From contig OY987251.1 in assembly GCA_963920765.1 (NCBI GenBank), positions 3,226,501 through 3,290,500 of the forward strand: a DNA stretch of 64,000 nucleotides, written 5' to 3'. Both the position numbers and the translations under genes were made by a program. Under the pieces are notes generated by a model. It did not search any database. It was given only the letters and a program-made list of their open reading frames with translations, and was not told where the DNA came from. Below, in pieces: positions 43,485 to 57,500 of the stretch. Source of the DNA: Ulota crispa. Taxonomy: Eukaryota > Streptophyta > Bryopsida > Orthotrichales > Orthotrichaceae. How positions within the stretch are numbered: the stretch's first letter is position 1; each line of letters starts with the position of its first letter.

Positions 43485-44600
43485 GAATTTCCTTTTAAGG
43501 GTGTTCTAAGCTATTGGCAATATCCAAGAAATTGAAGAGTTTGTCATTTTTTATTGTTGCTTTTGTTTGATAGGTGTTCCAGATTGTTGACATTTTGTAT
43601 ATAGCAAAGAGTCTATTGCTTTTCTGAGTCAATATTGTAAGTTGTTTATAATATCTAAAAAGCAATAGAGTTCTTTCAAAAAAATCTTTTATGTTTATTT
43701 ATTATTCACAATCAAGTTTTATTTAAGTGACTTTTTTGTTTTATTTTGTTTTAAAATATGTCAATGGTTTTTTATTGATGTTATTATACGTGTTAGCGTG
43801 ACGTAGACGATCCAAGTTGTATAAAAGAAAGTAGGGCTTCTATCCTTTGGAATTTGGGAATTTGTTGAAATATGAAGTAGTTTTATTTTGGATTGGTTGT
43901 TGTTCTTTAAAAACACAAGTAGGTGCTAAAAGGTTAGAAATATTTTCATTTTATTTTCAAGGGTTGCATTGCCTAATTGTTTCATTAGAAGAAAGTTATT
44001 GGCCATTATATTTGCACTTTGGTGTATGTCTTTTGAAGTTGGAAATTATAGGAAAATCTTATGTACACTCTAGTATCATAATGTTTCCATTTTAGAACAA
44101 GTGATTGAATAAACTATAAAATATGCTGGTGTAAACTTGGGATTCCATTTACTTTTAGCATGCATCCCACATATGGCATGGTCTATGTGAATGAAATTGT
44201 ACATAATCCAATCATAATGGTTGACCAACCTCTAAAGATGTAAAGTTTATTTTATTGGTATTAGCATTTAAAGCAATTAACTTCATCTTATGGCATTTTA
44301 AGAATCGTTTGACTTTGTCATCACATGGTTTGATAGTGGTTGTGCTTTATTATTGTTTGTTTCTACTTATGAATATTATCCAAGGCATTGGGGAATTTGA
44401 CCTTTTGGACATCACTTTAGTTTGGTTGGTGTTATCATTTAAAGGCATCATTTAACACATTGAACAACTTTTTTTTTGATGTAAAGAAAAACATGGAAAT
44501 GGTAATATTTGACTTTTATGATTAGAATTTTGAGACCTCTACTTGGAGATCATTGAGTTTGAAAGAGAACATGTATATGCATATGTCGCCACTTTTGATG
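43485..44600 (+). pseudogene. Decayed LRR units beyond the receptor stop
   Basis: Degenerate copies of the 72-bp unit can be read after the stop: about 43500–43560 (GTGTTCTAAGCTATTGGCAA, TCCAAGAAATTGAAGAG) and about 44375–44440 (ATCCAAGGCATTGGGGAATT, GGACATCACTTTAG, TTGGTTGGTGTT). A weaker one lies near 44300. None is in an open frame. The array once extended further, and this part no longer shares in the homogenisation that keeps the coding units alike. Confidence 0.7.
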
Positions 44601-47600
44601 AATGCTTTTTTTTAAAACAAATTGCCGAAGTTTCTAGTTAAGTACGGGTTTTGTAAAATGTTTGGAATTACAGCATATGAATATATTTGAAAGATTTCAA
44701 CTTGTGTAGAAAGTTGGGTAGAAATTCAAACCAGAGCTTAGGTGAGACTTTGTGTGGAATATGTGCATTGTGAATGTCGTGATTGTAATTTTGATTGTAC
44801 TTGTTTGACAACCTGAAATTCCATTCCATGGCCTTGGCTTGGATTTTCTTGATTTTGAGCAAAAACTCTCTAGGGTAATATTGAGAGCTCATAGTTGTAG
44901 GCTTTTTTTTGACAGCCAGTATGTCACTAATAGAAAAATCTGCAAAAAATTAACAGAATTTTAACTAAAAACTGTTGAATCTACTAGTTGATTTGGTCAA
45001 GTTGATTTGGATACTTTTGAACAGCAAACCATTGTTTTTATGTTGAATATGTGTTATTGAAGTGTCACTTGGATGTTATGAATGACTGAATCAACTGTTA
45101 CTTGATACTTTTGACATTAAATTCAGTACATTTGTGTACTGTTTTGTGTATTAATTTGCCACTGACAATTTATTTTCTGTTGAGACTCTGTTCCTTGTGA
45201 TTTTTTTTTCAAGTTTTCCACTATTTTCCGTATAGTTCAGAACTAGAAAAATGTGGCTACATTTTCAAATCTGTTGTTTATAACCTGTTCATATATTGTA
45301 CTTTTTCACACTGTGGCTATTATAGGTTCTCCTCTGTTGTGCGTTTGTAGCTTTTCTACTTTGTTCCTATAAATAATGTCTTATTCGTCATTTCATCTAC
45401 AACTACAGGTTTTTCCGTGTTCTTCTTTTGAACCAATTCGCCGTTCATTTAATCAACTCACACACACAATTACTTGCAAAAACCATAACATTCACAAATG
45501 TCCCAGCAATTGTATTCAATTACAATGTCTTGATGCCAAATTTCAGGCCAAGGAGGTGGTTGGTAGAATGCTACTCCGCTGAAATTAAAGGATTCCGTTC
45601 ACATTATTTGTACATTAGCTGAGAAATTGGTTGAACATAAGATGCATAACATTTATAGTAACAACACAGAAGAAAAAACCTTTACAGAGAAGACATGATC
45701 CGATTCAATGAGGGGAACATAAGAAGAGCTACGAACTTATATAACCAACATATATGCTGTACTATCATTCACTAAGTCATGCAGAGTAAACTCCTTTCGA
45801 CGTCATCATCCCATGTCTCTCCTCCTTGCCCAACACATCATATCTGTCTCCTCCTTCCCCATAACATGCAATATCCATTCACTGCAAGGTCGTCAGTTGC
45901 ATTTACGGAATAACAGTCATAGATCATTTCTTTCGCATTTGCCACTAATCGAATAAGCTTCCGCATGATCAATCTTCCAATATGGATGGTAGCAATTATA
46001 CTGCAGTAGCACACCACTTCTGTACTCTCAAACTTTATAGCACCAATCAGAGTCTTCGTGAAGACTAACTGAATCCATTGCTGATTGGCATATATATGTT
46101 CTCAATGCCTTTAGTAAAAAAAACTCTTCATGTCAAAAACCACATACAATAGAGGTTCTTCTGTCCCATACGTATTGAAATTGTAACATACCATAGCCGT
46201 TTCATATTCTAATAGTAATAGACGTCATCATTCCCAAAACGTGTTGACCTTGCCACCACAGCTTCCTTGATGCATACATGAAGACCAACTTCAAGACACC
46301 AGAATCTTCATATATCACCTGTAGTGGCAATTTGGGGAAGAGAAGACAAACAACATTACACTTGATTCTTTACAACATACCATAACCTATCTTTCCCTAC
46401 TCTCAACCATGACATCCTCCACAACATAATAGAGCAGACAGTAGCCATTTCTTAGTTTTTCAATTTACAAAAGAATATGATTCATGTTCACCCAGTGTAA
46501 GTGATTCATTGACTAAAACTCATGGAGTTGGTAACCGCATTTCCTCATCTCTCACTGTACAAAAGCAATGACTAAAGCAATGCTCAGAGATCTTCATGTC
46601 ACAAATTTTGTACATATCCTTCATTTAGGGCATCCAGAACAATCTCAGACGTGTCATTCACAACCCTCACACTTCCGGTTACTACGGACCACATTCTACA
46701 ATGGTTTCTTCAAGACTCAGAAGACGAGTGACAATGTCATAAAGTCCAAAATTTAGAACGTCATATCCATCACCAAATTTTTACAAGCAATGCAATGTTC
46801 ACATTTATGTGCATCCAGTTCCACACTCTCTTGGGCCCTTGTTCACAAGTACTGTGTTAACAAGATTGTAGTGTGGGAATAGTGCCTTCACTACTTCGGT
46901 AGTCACACAGACGAGGTTTCAATCATGAAATTGACCACCAATTATGCTCAGCACAAGAACATTTCCAAACAAGCCAATGAAACCACCTATTATGTCTCCT
47001 TCTTCAAACATTCGCCTCTGAAATCCTACTTCAAGTAGTGCCCGACGATTGTGAAGCACTCCCTTCAACTAAATCGTGATCCCGCCAGTACTTCAAGCAT
47101 TCCATTCCACTCTGACATTCAAGGAGCTCTCAAAATATCCAAACAACACCAACACAAGAGAAACGGAAAAGAATACCTTCTCAGCACAGGGGTACAAGAA
47201 GTTTAGTTTACCTGCCAGCTCTTCCCAAAGGTAGTCAGATGGAATCTAATTGCCACCATCTACAGCATTCCGTCATCACCATCCACGGTGTCAAACTTCA
47301 CCTCTGCCAGACATATGCAAAACATTAGATTAAAAAGAAATCAACTCCTACAGTTCCTAAATCAAAGGTACTTTGCTTGGACAAAGCACAATTGATGAGG
47401 CAGTTGTGGTTCAGCAATGCAAAAGATTGCGTCTGCTGCCTCCTACGAATACGACCTGCAAAATGGGAGGAGACATCAACATTGTTGACTAAAATGACAC
47501 ATGGCAAGGTTAACATCACCACCTTAGCGCAATTCCTACAAACCACAATAGTGAAAGAATTACCACAACCTCCAGTTCATCGCCTTCAATGCCTCACTCT

Positions 47601-50485
47601 CTCTGTCAACTTTAGATTCACTAATGCATGATTAACCAATGCAGAGCAATTCCTCAACTACGTTTGACATAATCCACAATCGTTTCAGCACTAAATACTC
47701 CTAGACATTCAAACGTGTATGCCAGCGGGGTTGTCTGCACCTTACCTTAACGTCTTGCTCTTTAAAGAACGGGAAGTCCTGCACATCACACAGACATGGA
47801 TCAAACAATGGCGGTTCTTGCATTGCAAAACTAATACAAAACCAATGAATACCACAACACAAGGTGGCTATTTTTCCGCTCTTGCATTTGTACATGGCCT
47901 TCATAAACATAACTTCATAAGAGAACTTCGATGACACATTCACAAGATCATTGCATCGGTGAATGGAAAGTTCAACACCATAAAACTCTTTCTCTTCCAC
48001 CTGCTAGTGCAAGATAGGATAATAATTTAATTTGCAATCACCAATTTCATTGCAGACATCAGCAGCCCAGCCAAGGCAGGCTCAATATTTTTTTGTACAT
48101 GACCAAACGTCCTTCTTAAGGGCAGTATTCATTACTTTCAAAAATAAACTCAAATCCGAGACTGACCAACCTCTCTTTCTCACTGCTTATTCCCTTCAAC
48201 CACAAGTCAAGAAAGTTCATTTGATAACCTACACGAAGGACAAAATACTCTGTTGGAACTACAACATAAACCATCTCACATGACCAAAACACTAAAGCAA
48301 TCAAGACTTTGTAAAGGTAAAATCCAGTTTCAAAACATGTTTCTCCTAAACTAATAAATACCACTATACATTACTCAGAAAAAAACTACTCCACCAGTGC
48401 AACATGGACTCTTTGGTGAAAAAACAATCTTTCCAGAACTTCATAAGCCACCAACAACGACATACCGTGCTGTGCATGCCTTTCTGGTTTAAGAATGTCG
48501 ACGACAACTACCTCATTTCTTCAAGATACCTTTGTTGTAAGACTCTGCAATGACACCCAAATACACATGCCACAATCAAAACGTAACCATATGTGCTTCA
48601 CAGATGACAATATTCACGAGCACAACAATGTCAATAAAACAAAGAAATTTGTACATTCAGACTAGAAATCATAGGATGCACTTTTGCATCGACTCCTCCA
48701 GCCAATAAAACCTACACCCTTCCACGCATTCCCTCAAAACACGACGTCATTTTCTTAATTTTCTACTACAAGGTTGCAACAACCATATGCCTGTTTCATT
48801 TGGGTGTAAAGATACACTAATATATCATGGACTACATACCAAGATTCCTCACCTAGCAAACAGCACAATAGGGCCACACTAATTGCATTCTCCAATCCCC
48901 TATGACAACAACCTACTAGAAAGTCATTCACTCGATTCCTCATTCTCTTCAGACAGTAAGATTCCCTACTATAATGACTTCATCAAGGTCGGAAATGTAC
49001 AAGTGCCAACCTTAACAACCCGCTCCATCTTTGACTCAATGTACTTCAAATTGTTCTTGAAATGCCTCTGACATAAAATTGCATATAAGATTGCTACTTT
49101 TCAAAATACTCAGAGTAACAGCAACTACTCTACACAATTGTAGTGAAGACATAAATTCCAAAATTACTTAAACATTCACAAACGAATTCAACTGACTTCT
49201 ACTCTTACAAACGGCACTCCACTTTCCAGCTGGTACTACGTCATTGGCAACCTCCACTTCTGCTTGTCAAGACATCATGCAGCACTACATACACATTGTG
49301 ACAATGAACCCCCCTACCCTCTGAAAACCCCCCAATCACATTAAGTGCTACACCTTGGGTGAATATCTCCTTCTGCTACCCCATTGGGATTACCTCAACT
49401 ATTACTCCTATGTTCACTAATTGTAGTAGTGACCTTGTCATGTCATGTTCTCCCTTCCCAAACTATGCTGATCATAAAAGCAACTATCAGAAAATCAAAC
49501 TTTCTCCAACATAAGCCAGCACTTGGGTTCACAAGTCAATGAACAGAGGACACACCGTAATTGTTCATGACATTTACCTTGTTCTAACGCCGTCAGGCAA
49601 TAACAATGCCGTGTTCTTCCACTCAGAAAATCTGTGCAAACGCATGTTTTGCCTTTTTCTCTTCCACTTCCTGAACATAATATTCTCTTCCAATTCTTGT
49701 ACATAGTACGTATGCAGACATACAAATCACCATGGACTAATGACACACTCTTGCTCTTTTATATCTCGATGTCATAAAAATTCCCACATCGGCCGTAGAC
49801 ACTACCTTCCCTTTTGTCTGCAACAACTATGTCAGCCATCAAGTGGATACAGATTTGGCATATCGCACATACAGTGACAATCGACTTCATCAACAGCTTG
49901 TACCTGAAGTTCACCTGCTACACATAAATTATCAAAAAAACTATTGTTACAGTATAACTTAAAGTCACACACATGAGAGTATGCTCTCTGGAATGCCAAC
50001 ACATATAATACCTATAACAGGCTACAAGTTTAAAACTTATATGGCTACATCGGAAGATGCAGGTTCTACTTCACTCATAAACGACATTAACAACTTACAT
50101 TACAATGTTAATTACATCACAACCTGCCATAAACAAGAACAACATTAGGAACACAACAAAACAACATCCACGTGCTACTCCTGCACTTCAATCAATTATT
50201 GTCCCTCGCATTAAAGGGATTGACTTAACAGGGTACTCCACTCTTTAAGTGGTCATCAGACTATTCTCCACATCTCCTCAGATGCATGTGATCATCAATC
50301 GATGGGCACATCTCCTCTACATGTCCTGCATAAACAATCATGTTCCAAGATGACAGACTTCAAAGAACCTACATAGTTCAGTGCTTGTACATACTTGTAA
50401 GAAAATCACAACACATTAATTCACAGACAATGGTAAAAGAAATTGCAACTAGGCATACGATCAGTTCATTGTGAACCTTCTCTTT
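44600..50485. other. Gene-free stretch; likely 3' part of the leftward CACTA transcription unit from about 45.6 kb
   Basis: Up to about 45.2 kb the + strand is GT-rich; from about 45.6 kb it becomes AC-rich (GT-rich on the minus strand), matching the direction of the gene at 51389–54503. Only short unrecognised frames occur. No CACTA terminus could be fixed, although CACTA words occur at several places. Confidence 0.35.
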
Positions 50486-50777
50486 TCATTTGGCACTGTA
50501 CGGAGTAGAAATGGTTGACTGCGACGGCGTGTTTGAGTTGGATGTAGATCCCTTTGAAGTACTTGACTTCAGACGCTGGAGTTCTTCTAAAGACAAAATG
50601 TATGCCTCCTTTGACATGCTCATTGACCCAGTTGCCATACTAGCGGTTTTCTTCCCATCACTTGTATTGGTACCAAAAGCCTCTTCCTCCTCCTTGTACT
50701 CTCTTGCCATTGCACTCCTATGTGTACTCCAGAAACCCTCAAAGTACGCATCAGTGAATGTGGCAATTTCAAATACA
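50486..50777 (-). CDS. Candidate last exon of the TNPA-like gene
   Basis: An open stretch on the minus strand reads RYGVFEIATFTDAYFEGFWS, then REYKEEEEAF and Ser/Thr-rich text to the stop at 50486. The F..TH-like segment and acidic helix resemble the C-terminal part of Transposase_24 proteins. An acceptor after ATGAAG (about 50780) would keep the phase of the previous exon but lacks a pyrimidine tract, so the link is tentative. Confidence 0.4.
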
Positions 50778-51388
50778 CCATATCTCTTCATACTTCAGTG
50801 CTATCCCCCATCTTCTCGGCTTATAAATTGAGCAAATTTTGGTTGAACACAAACTTGCAGTGCAAGTTTTCCATCTGAACTTTCGGTTAGTGAAATCTAA
50901 GAAATTCTTATCAATTCCTAGAAAAAAATTTAATATTGAGAACCACAAAGGTGTAACTACTAAGAATCTGTAATGATTTTCAAATACATAATGGAATGCT
51001 AATAGTATTCAATATAGCTCTATTTGTTCATGATACTAACTGAGATGAAAAATAACTTTTCATGTAGCCTCAAGTTTCATGGTCATGGACAATTCTTTAC
51101 CCGCTCACTGACATCTACAAAACTATTAAAACATTCAATAGAAAACTAATTCCATGATACTCATTAGCACACTGTATAGTCTGACACTTAGAAATTCAAA
51201 CTTTACATAATTTGACTTCTGAGCTTTTCAAGAGTATTCTACATGATGAAGCTATAAACAAATTTCACAATGATGACCACTAAATTTCACAATGATGACC
51301 ACTGTAGTGGTCCACACAAGTTACCCATAATTGCATCAAAAATCCCTTTGCATTCGGTAAACCAGAAGTGCAATACGTGTAAACTCAC

Positions 51389-54300
51389 ATGACGGGGGCT
51401 AGGGTTGTCATCACGATCAGTATTTGAACGGTTAAACTCGTCATTGTAAGCAAAACCGTGATACTCCCCAGATGATTTTCTCCCACTTGACTGCGAGTTA
51501 CTGTTGTCCTCAATGTAGACGTCTTTCTCTGATTCTCCTTTAAGCTTAAAGGATTTTTCCTTTTTTTTTGTTTTCCAAAACCTGTGTCCCTTTGCATTTC
51601 TTCCTCAATGTCGTCAGGATCCGGGGACCTGCCGTGTATCATGCAAAGTTTCTCTGTGATCCCGTGAACTTTGCTAGGGCCTGTTCTGCCTAACGTCTTC
51701 TTGCAAGAATTGGCGTATTGCCCTTGCGCCGACTTCTTTTTTGTCTCTTCACTGTGAGCTAATTGCACTAGACGTTCCCATACGTCTTTATCGATGTGAA
51801 GGGGTTGTTCTCCTCTGTTATTGATGCGGTCTATGAGTTCACCCCTTTTTTTTAGTTACTGCCCTGCCCATTAAGCCTCTCAGATAATCTTCATTCAATG
51901 TTCCAACATAATCAAACATATCATTCAGCCGTTTCTTGAATGTTTGTACATCCTCATAAGTCTGTTTTCTGATATGTGTGCATGACGGGTCCAGCCCAAC
52001 TGCTAGCTTGTTAACTTCAGAAATCCATGCTTTTTGTACTCGACCATATGGTATTCCATTCCTGTTCACGGTCAATGTGCATGGCTTCTTTCCATTCCTC
52101 TCCCGCTTCGCTGTCTCCTCTTCACGACGTGCTTGATGTAGTCGGCGTTCTCTCCTTCCACGTGCTGGGGAAATTGGTGCACTTTCCTCTTCCTTCCCAT
52201 ATCTTTTTCCTTGTTTCTGCAGTTTGCTGGCAGGGTATACGGTAGCCGAAGTGTGTGGTGGTGACTTCGACAAAGTGCCAGAACTGCTCCTTCTTTGCTG
52301 TCTGGAAGAAGGCGGTAAAGAAGGTCTTGTACTACGTGGTGACAGAGATCTTCTGTATCGCAGTGAAGGAGATCTGCCACGTCTTGATGATGACCCAGTC
52401 CTGTACACTGGAGAACTGTCGGGAGATGCCGAGTCATAACATTGACGCCTTCCTGCATCCTTTCTGGACACGGTTCTGTAATCCTAATATCCTGCAATGA
52501 GGAGAACCTAATTATTTGAGCACTTACATTTCAAAAGCTCTAAACCAATGTGCTGTGCGATATTCCTAATTAATTTCTTCTAACATTCACATTCACTTAC
52601 ACTAAAATAGCATGTACGTGAAGTTCGTGAGTGGATGTTGACATTAAACTTTCTCCAACTGCCATTGCTTACATCAAACACTCCAATTCCAGTTATCATT
52701 GCTGCATACAAAGGTTAATCCCATATAAGCAGCCAGCAGACATCCTTAATAAGAAAGCTTACCGTCGTCATCTCGGTCGTCCCCTCTGTAAACCGCGGTA
52801 ACTTTCTTTCGCCTTCTGTGAGTAGACTCGGGACGACGGCTTCCCTGTCCTTCAGTACTTAGAGAGTGCTTACGGTTTTTGCTAAGATTTTTTCCGAAAT
52901 CTTCTGTCACCCTCCTATTCCTCTGAGGGCTCTTCGAACTAGAGTCATAGTACTCTGACCCATGAAACATCGATCCAATTGGAGAGAATTGCCTTCGGCG
53001 ACGCTGTCACCCTTCATTTTCCAACAATGAAATTCATTGGTAGTAAGCGTATTTACATAAAAGTGCAGTACTTGTCAATACAGTGCTTCAAATTGAACAA
53101 ATGACTGGAGTAAGCTGTTTCATTAAAGAAAAACATGGCTGCAATCGACCATCTTCTAAATCATTAATCACATATGCCCTTCGCTTATGCGTGCAATAAT
53201 ACGTTAACTACACTCTTTGAGAATTGAATATCAGTCGAACAACTTTATGCATACACACATGGCTTGTACGTTATATTAGTGTGAATGCTTACAAAATGAG
53301 ATTCTTTACGTCTCGATCGTGGAGCCGGTCCATGTCTGTCAGTAGATACTCTTCCACCTTCACCTTGAACCTGCACGTCACTGTTGAATCCAACCACGTG
53401 TCCTTTGGATGGAAACTTCTGTGTCACATTCTCTGCTACGTCCGCTGAGTCATTGATACTGGCGTGTGCAGTTTCTTTACCCTTAAGACGGACATTAACC
53501 GCCAAAAGTTCTGTCGTTGTCAACTCTTCGCATTCAGGCTTGTCCACTTCTCCTTTATCTGTAGTGTTTGCATAAAGTTAGTACTTCAGCATTCCGTTTA
53601 TAACATATTTCAAATTTCATATCGTTGACTTCGTTATGAGCCGTTGCACATGAAATTAGTCAAAGCTGGTTTTCAAGGTACCTGATATGACCGAGCCCTT
53701 GGTAAAATAAAATTTCTATAGAGAAATCACAGAACGACAACTTCTGCCTCAATCACAAAATCTTCTCTTGATTGTTTTCATAACATCAATTTTCACCTCT
53801 TCATCTGCTGCTCATTATCGTTCCTACTCTGGAAAACTGATCATTTGGGGAGAGGCTAAAGCCATTAAAGCATTGACAGAAGCATCCTACTACAGAATAT
53901 ATTATTTTCCTCTTCAAATTACATAGACGAACACTTGCAACTTCCCGTAGACATCGGGTCATATAACAAACAGTGTCTGCAATATATGTGACTTTGTAAC
54001 CATACGTATCTACCTGTCCTTGCTTGAGTTGTTGAGGACTGTGGCGGACAAGAAGGTCCGGCACATGATATTACTGCTTCAGCATATGTCTTCCACATGC
54101 CTTCAGGTATAGCGTTTGCCGAAGTGATTTGCATCCTCCTTGGGTTCGCTGGATCCAGCGATCGTACCTGCCGCCCACAGGCAATAGCATCTTCTTCTCG
54201 TTTTTTTCGAAGTTCGTCAACATCAGATACTGACAACTTCATACGACATAGTACAGCATCTGCATTAGATGCTATCACGGTCTTAGATTTGGACGTCTTT

Positions 54301-54503
54301 CCGGAGGATGGTGTTGCATTCGGCTGGGATTTGGGACGCCCTCTATCCTTCTTCTGCGGTGTTTCCGGGACAATCTTTGAAGGGGAATGAACTCCGACGG
54401 CCGCTTCCCCGGAGCTTGCTTCCAATCCTTTGGTCACTGCTTTGGACTTTTTCTTCGCAATCCACGGCTCCGGTTGCTCTCTAACTTTAATTTGAGAGGC
54501 CAT
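51389..54503 (-). CDS. TNPA-like / Transposase_24 (Ptta/En/Spm) protein of a CACTA element, two frame breaks
   Basis: Start ATG 54503–54501 (AAAATGGCC). Exons by phase-matched GT..AG sites: 54503–54014, 53558–53293, 53003–52763, 52452–51389. The N-terminal parts are basic and Ser/Pro-rich (DNA-binding or disordered), with an Arg/Ser-rich stretch in exon 4. The conserved part follows: GRVQKAWISEVNKLAVGLDP, YEDVQTFKKRLNDMFDYVG, then DVWERLVQLAHSEETKKKSA and ANSCKKTLGRTGPSKVHG. The W..LV....S.E...KS...Y.N pattern is that of Transposase_24. The frame breaks twice, both at A runs on the coding strand: near 51850 (8 A; one fewer restores the frame) and near 51568 (9 A). After the second, the restored text is acidic/Ser-rich and reaches a consensus donor CAT|GTGAGT. 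The gene is either recently dead or carries homopolymer sequencing errors. Confidence 0.72.
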
Positions 54504-57500
54504 TTTCTCCTTCAATTCCTGGCATAAGTTAAGTAATGTCTGTCATGAGGCTGCATTAGTTCTAATACCGAATGCCTGACAACAACAGTAGCTTTTGCAT
54601 CAGCTACACAGTAGACTATTGCGTGATCATTGCACATGAATGTCAGAAAAACATCTCTTCTTCAAAGATAGTAATATCATGCGCTTCATACCACTAAGTA
54701 CAATCCAGTATTACTCAACAGTATTACAATATATTCATGTATTCGGGAGAAAACCACAATTTCGGTACTTCTGAGTATAACATGATTGCTTAAATGTTTT
54801 CAGTTGATTCAAAGTGTATTTTCTTATGATTTATTCAAGCATGTACATCTACATGAAATTGTACAGAAGGATTCTTCAAAAAACTTACTTTTAAAGATCA
54901 GAATAGTTTTATACATAACAATTTCAATATGTGCTGAACAAACTGGCGGACATTGTTTTTTCCAGAATAAGGATTGAAATATTGAGCGGCCTAGATCCTG
55001 CGACACTTCTGTCGTACATGTAGGTCTTTATCGTCTTTATATGAAGGCATCGTCACCATAATCTAATCTAACAGCTTACTCCTAAATGAAGGTTTGTATT
55101 TATCAACTATGATTGCTAAATTTTTGTACTTCTATCGTTACAAAAACCGACTCCTGCAGTTCATTACGAGTTACTTTCAAGAACAGTATGCAAGCAAACC
55201 GGCACTGTAAAGGTGCATGCAAGGAAACAAAAACTCACAGTCTACAACCATGCACTGGATGTGAGATATACCTTCACTAATCACAAGGGATTCCAGTTTT
55301 TGTGTTACAACGACGACATGAAATTGTCACATTGCATAAATTTAGTGGCCCTTCTCTACTACTCATGCGACTTTCTGTCCAGAACAACAGCTTCAAAGTC
55401 ATCCCTTTTGTAGTGTGTGTTTCTTATACTCTGAAGCTCCTAATTCACAGAACTGACTCCTGTCTTTCACATACACATGTGACATATGGTCACATAGTCA
55501 TGTACTCCAAGCGGTCCTCAGCATCGCTTTAAAAGTATTTTTGGATGATTAACAGCGCCATGTCCGTGGTGCATATGATTTTAGGGTGTCATGGAACTTT
55601 ATGTATTGCAGATGCTAATGCACATCCTAACGGGTGCTACGAATTTTACTAATGTTTTATTATGAACAATGAGGAAATGAGACTGTATTCGAGAATGTAA
55701 AGGACAGACGAAGGACCACATCTGAATAATACTGTCAGTGTTTACAGTCGTACGACAAAGCAAAGGGGGGAACGTCCGGGACTTTCATTACAGCAAAATT
55801 CTGTGGTCATATTCATTAGGCCAACACAAAAAGAAGTGCTCCCTACAAAAATCGTACCTGTATACAGTGACGCTTCTCTGGCGTACTTCTCTCTCCCCAC
55901 ATAGGTGAAAGTTACTTGGGTCTTCGACTTCACTGTCCACCGGCAGTAGAATCTGATGGCGTTTGTATGGATTCTCTTCAGCCTTGCTTAAGGTGGACAA
56001 TCAGATGACGTCAAGCGGATGCCCTATTTTTCTGGGATGAGTAACAGGGACCTCTTTGTGGTCCTTCCGTGGTTGACAATTGCCGTGCTTCCTCAAAATA
56101 TTTTGAAATAAGAAATCAAGCAAGGAGTTACTCTATACACTACTCCCGGAACTTGAAATCATTAGAAACTCATGCAGTACCCTTTCTGAGTTGTATGTTT
56201 ACAGAAGTCCATCACTGTCTTCATAGAAAATTTCCCCTGAACTCGCAGGAACTCATCGGACTACTGACCACTTCTGAGTTGCACTTTTTGAAACCCCACG
56301 TCAAAACTCTGTCAAACTATGTTTTCTTCTAAAAGCTGCATCCTGTTCTGAAGCAAAACGGCATGATCGAAAGAGTTCAACACCATAGTTGAAAGTGAGA
56401 CAGAGAAGGTGAGAGACACCGATCATACACTTCCTTGGGACCACGTAGTAGCCGATAGGGGGAAACTCCCTAAAAGTGAGGCACTGGAGACGGCATGAAG
56501 ACTTGCCGTTCACTGGAACTCTGTCAACGGATGAATGTCATCCATGTTCAAATTTAGGTTAACGATAAGGCACGTGTCCCCAAAACATAGAATGCAGAGA
56601 TTTCCGGCTTTCTAAGTAGGGATTGCTTGTCTCATTTTCATTGTGGGAAACGCTTTGAGGTAAATGTTAGGGTTCATTCTCTACGTTGTCGCAATTCTCG
56701 GAAATGACAGGGAGCGGTTTAGGGTTTGCACCACATTCACATAACAGCAGTGTTGTCTCTTCACATTTGAACGACGTCGGGCTTTTCAAAGATTTCGCAG
56801 CTCCGCAAACATTTTGTACCCTAGGTTGTACTTCAACGCAAGTAGAGATTTTCTTCCATAGATTAACATGTGAGAAATATGTGGGCATGTCGACAGTGTT
56901 ACCTTTCACGTAATTACATACTTCGTAATGTCTCAAAATCGATGTTGTGCAGTGATCGTTCAATAACACTAACAGATTTTGTGTGTCTTGCAGAGATACT
57001 CTGAGGACTATTGAAACGCCAATTCTGGTTCCACCAATTTCGAATAGGTTAAAACCCCTTGCGCTGCTTGTACCTCAGAAATGCGTAATCTGGACGGTAC
57101 GCAGAATTTCTCAACGCTGTATGTTGAATTTCAACATTACTGATTTTCTAGTAAGTCTTCTAATTTTTGGCGTACGAATTGGAAACCACTTTTGCAGTTT
57201 ATTTCAAAATAAATTCACCCTCACATTAGGATTGTACAAAATCTTACTGAAGTCTGGAGAACAATATATTGAAATCAGAAATTAATTAAGTCGACAGCTG
57301 TAAGTTGCAATGTATCGTTAAGGTCGATGAACATTTCACCGTAGGTAATGCTAATTTTTGACCACCATGAATTACTGCTTTGTATTGCGTGGTAATTATT
57401 GACGTATAATATTTAAGTCGTTCATGTTGTTACCGCTTGTTGGTGCGCCACCAAGTGCACCGCGCCACAGCCCAAGAAAAACTCTTATGTATAACAGTAT

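Noticed and set aside
47701-49746. Minus-strand frames of 80–100 codons in the AC-rich stretch as further exons of the CACTA gene
   Set aside because: No family resemblance, and the frames could not be joined by phase-consistent splice sites.
54097-54390. A 97-codon plus-strand frame opposite exon 1 of the TNPA-like gene
   Set aside because: Antisense shadow of a minus-strand exon with consistent splice phases; no domain of its own.
56640-57300. A separate gene in the region between the divergent transposase genes
   Set aside because: Frames of 75–100 codons occur on both strands but have no recognised domain, and no convincing exon chain could be built.
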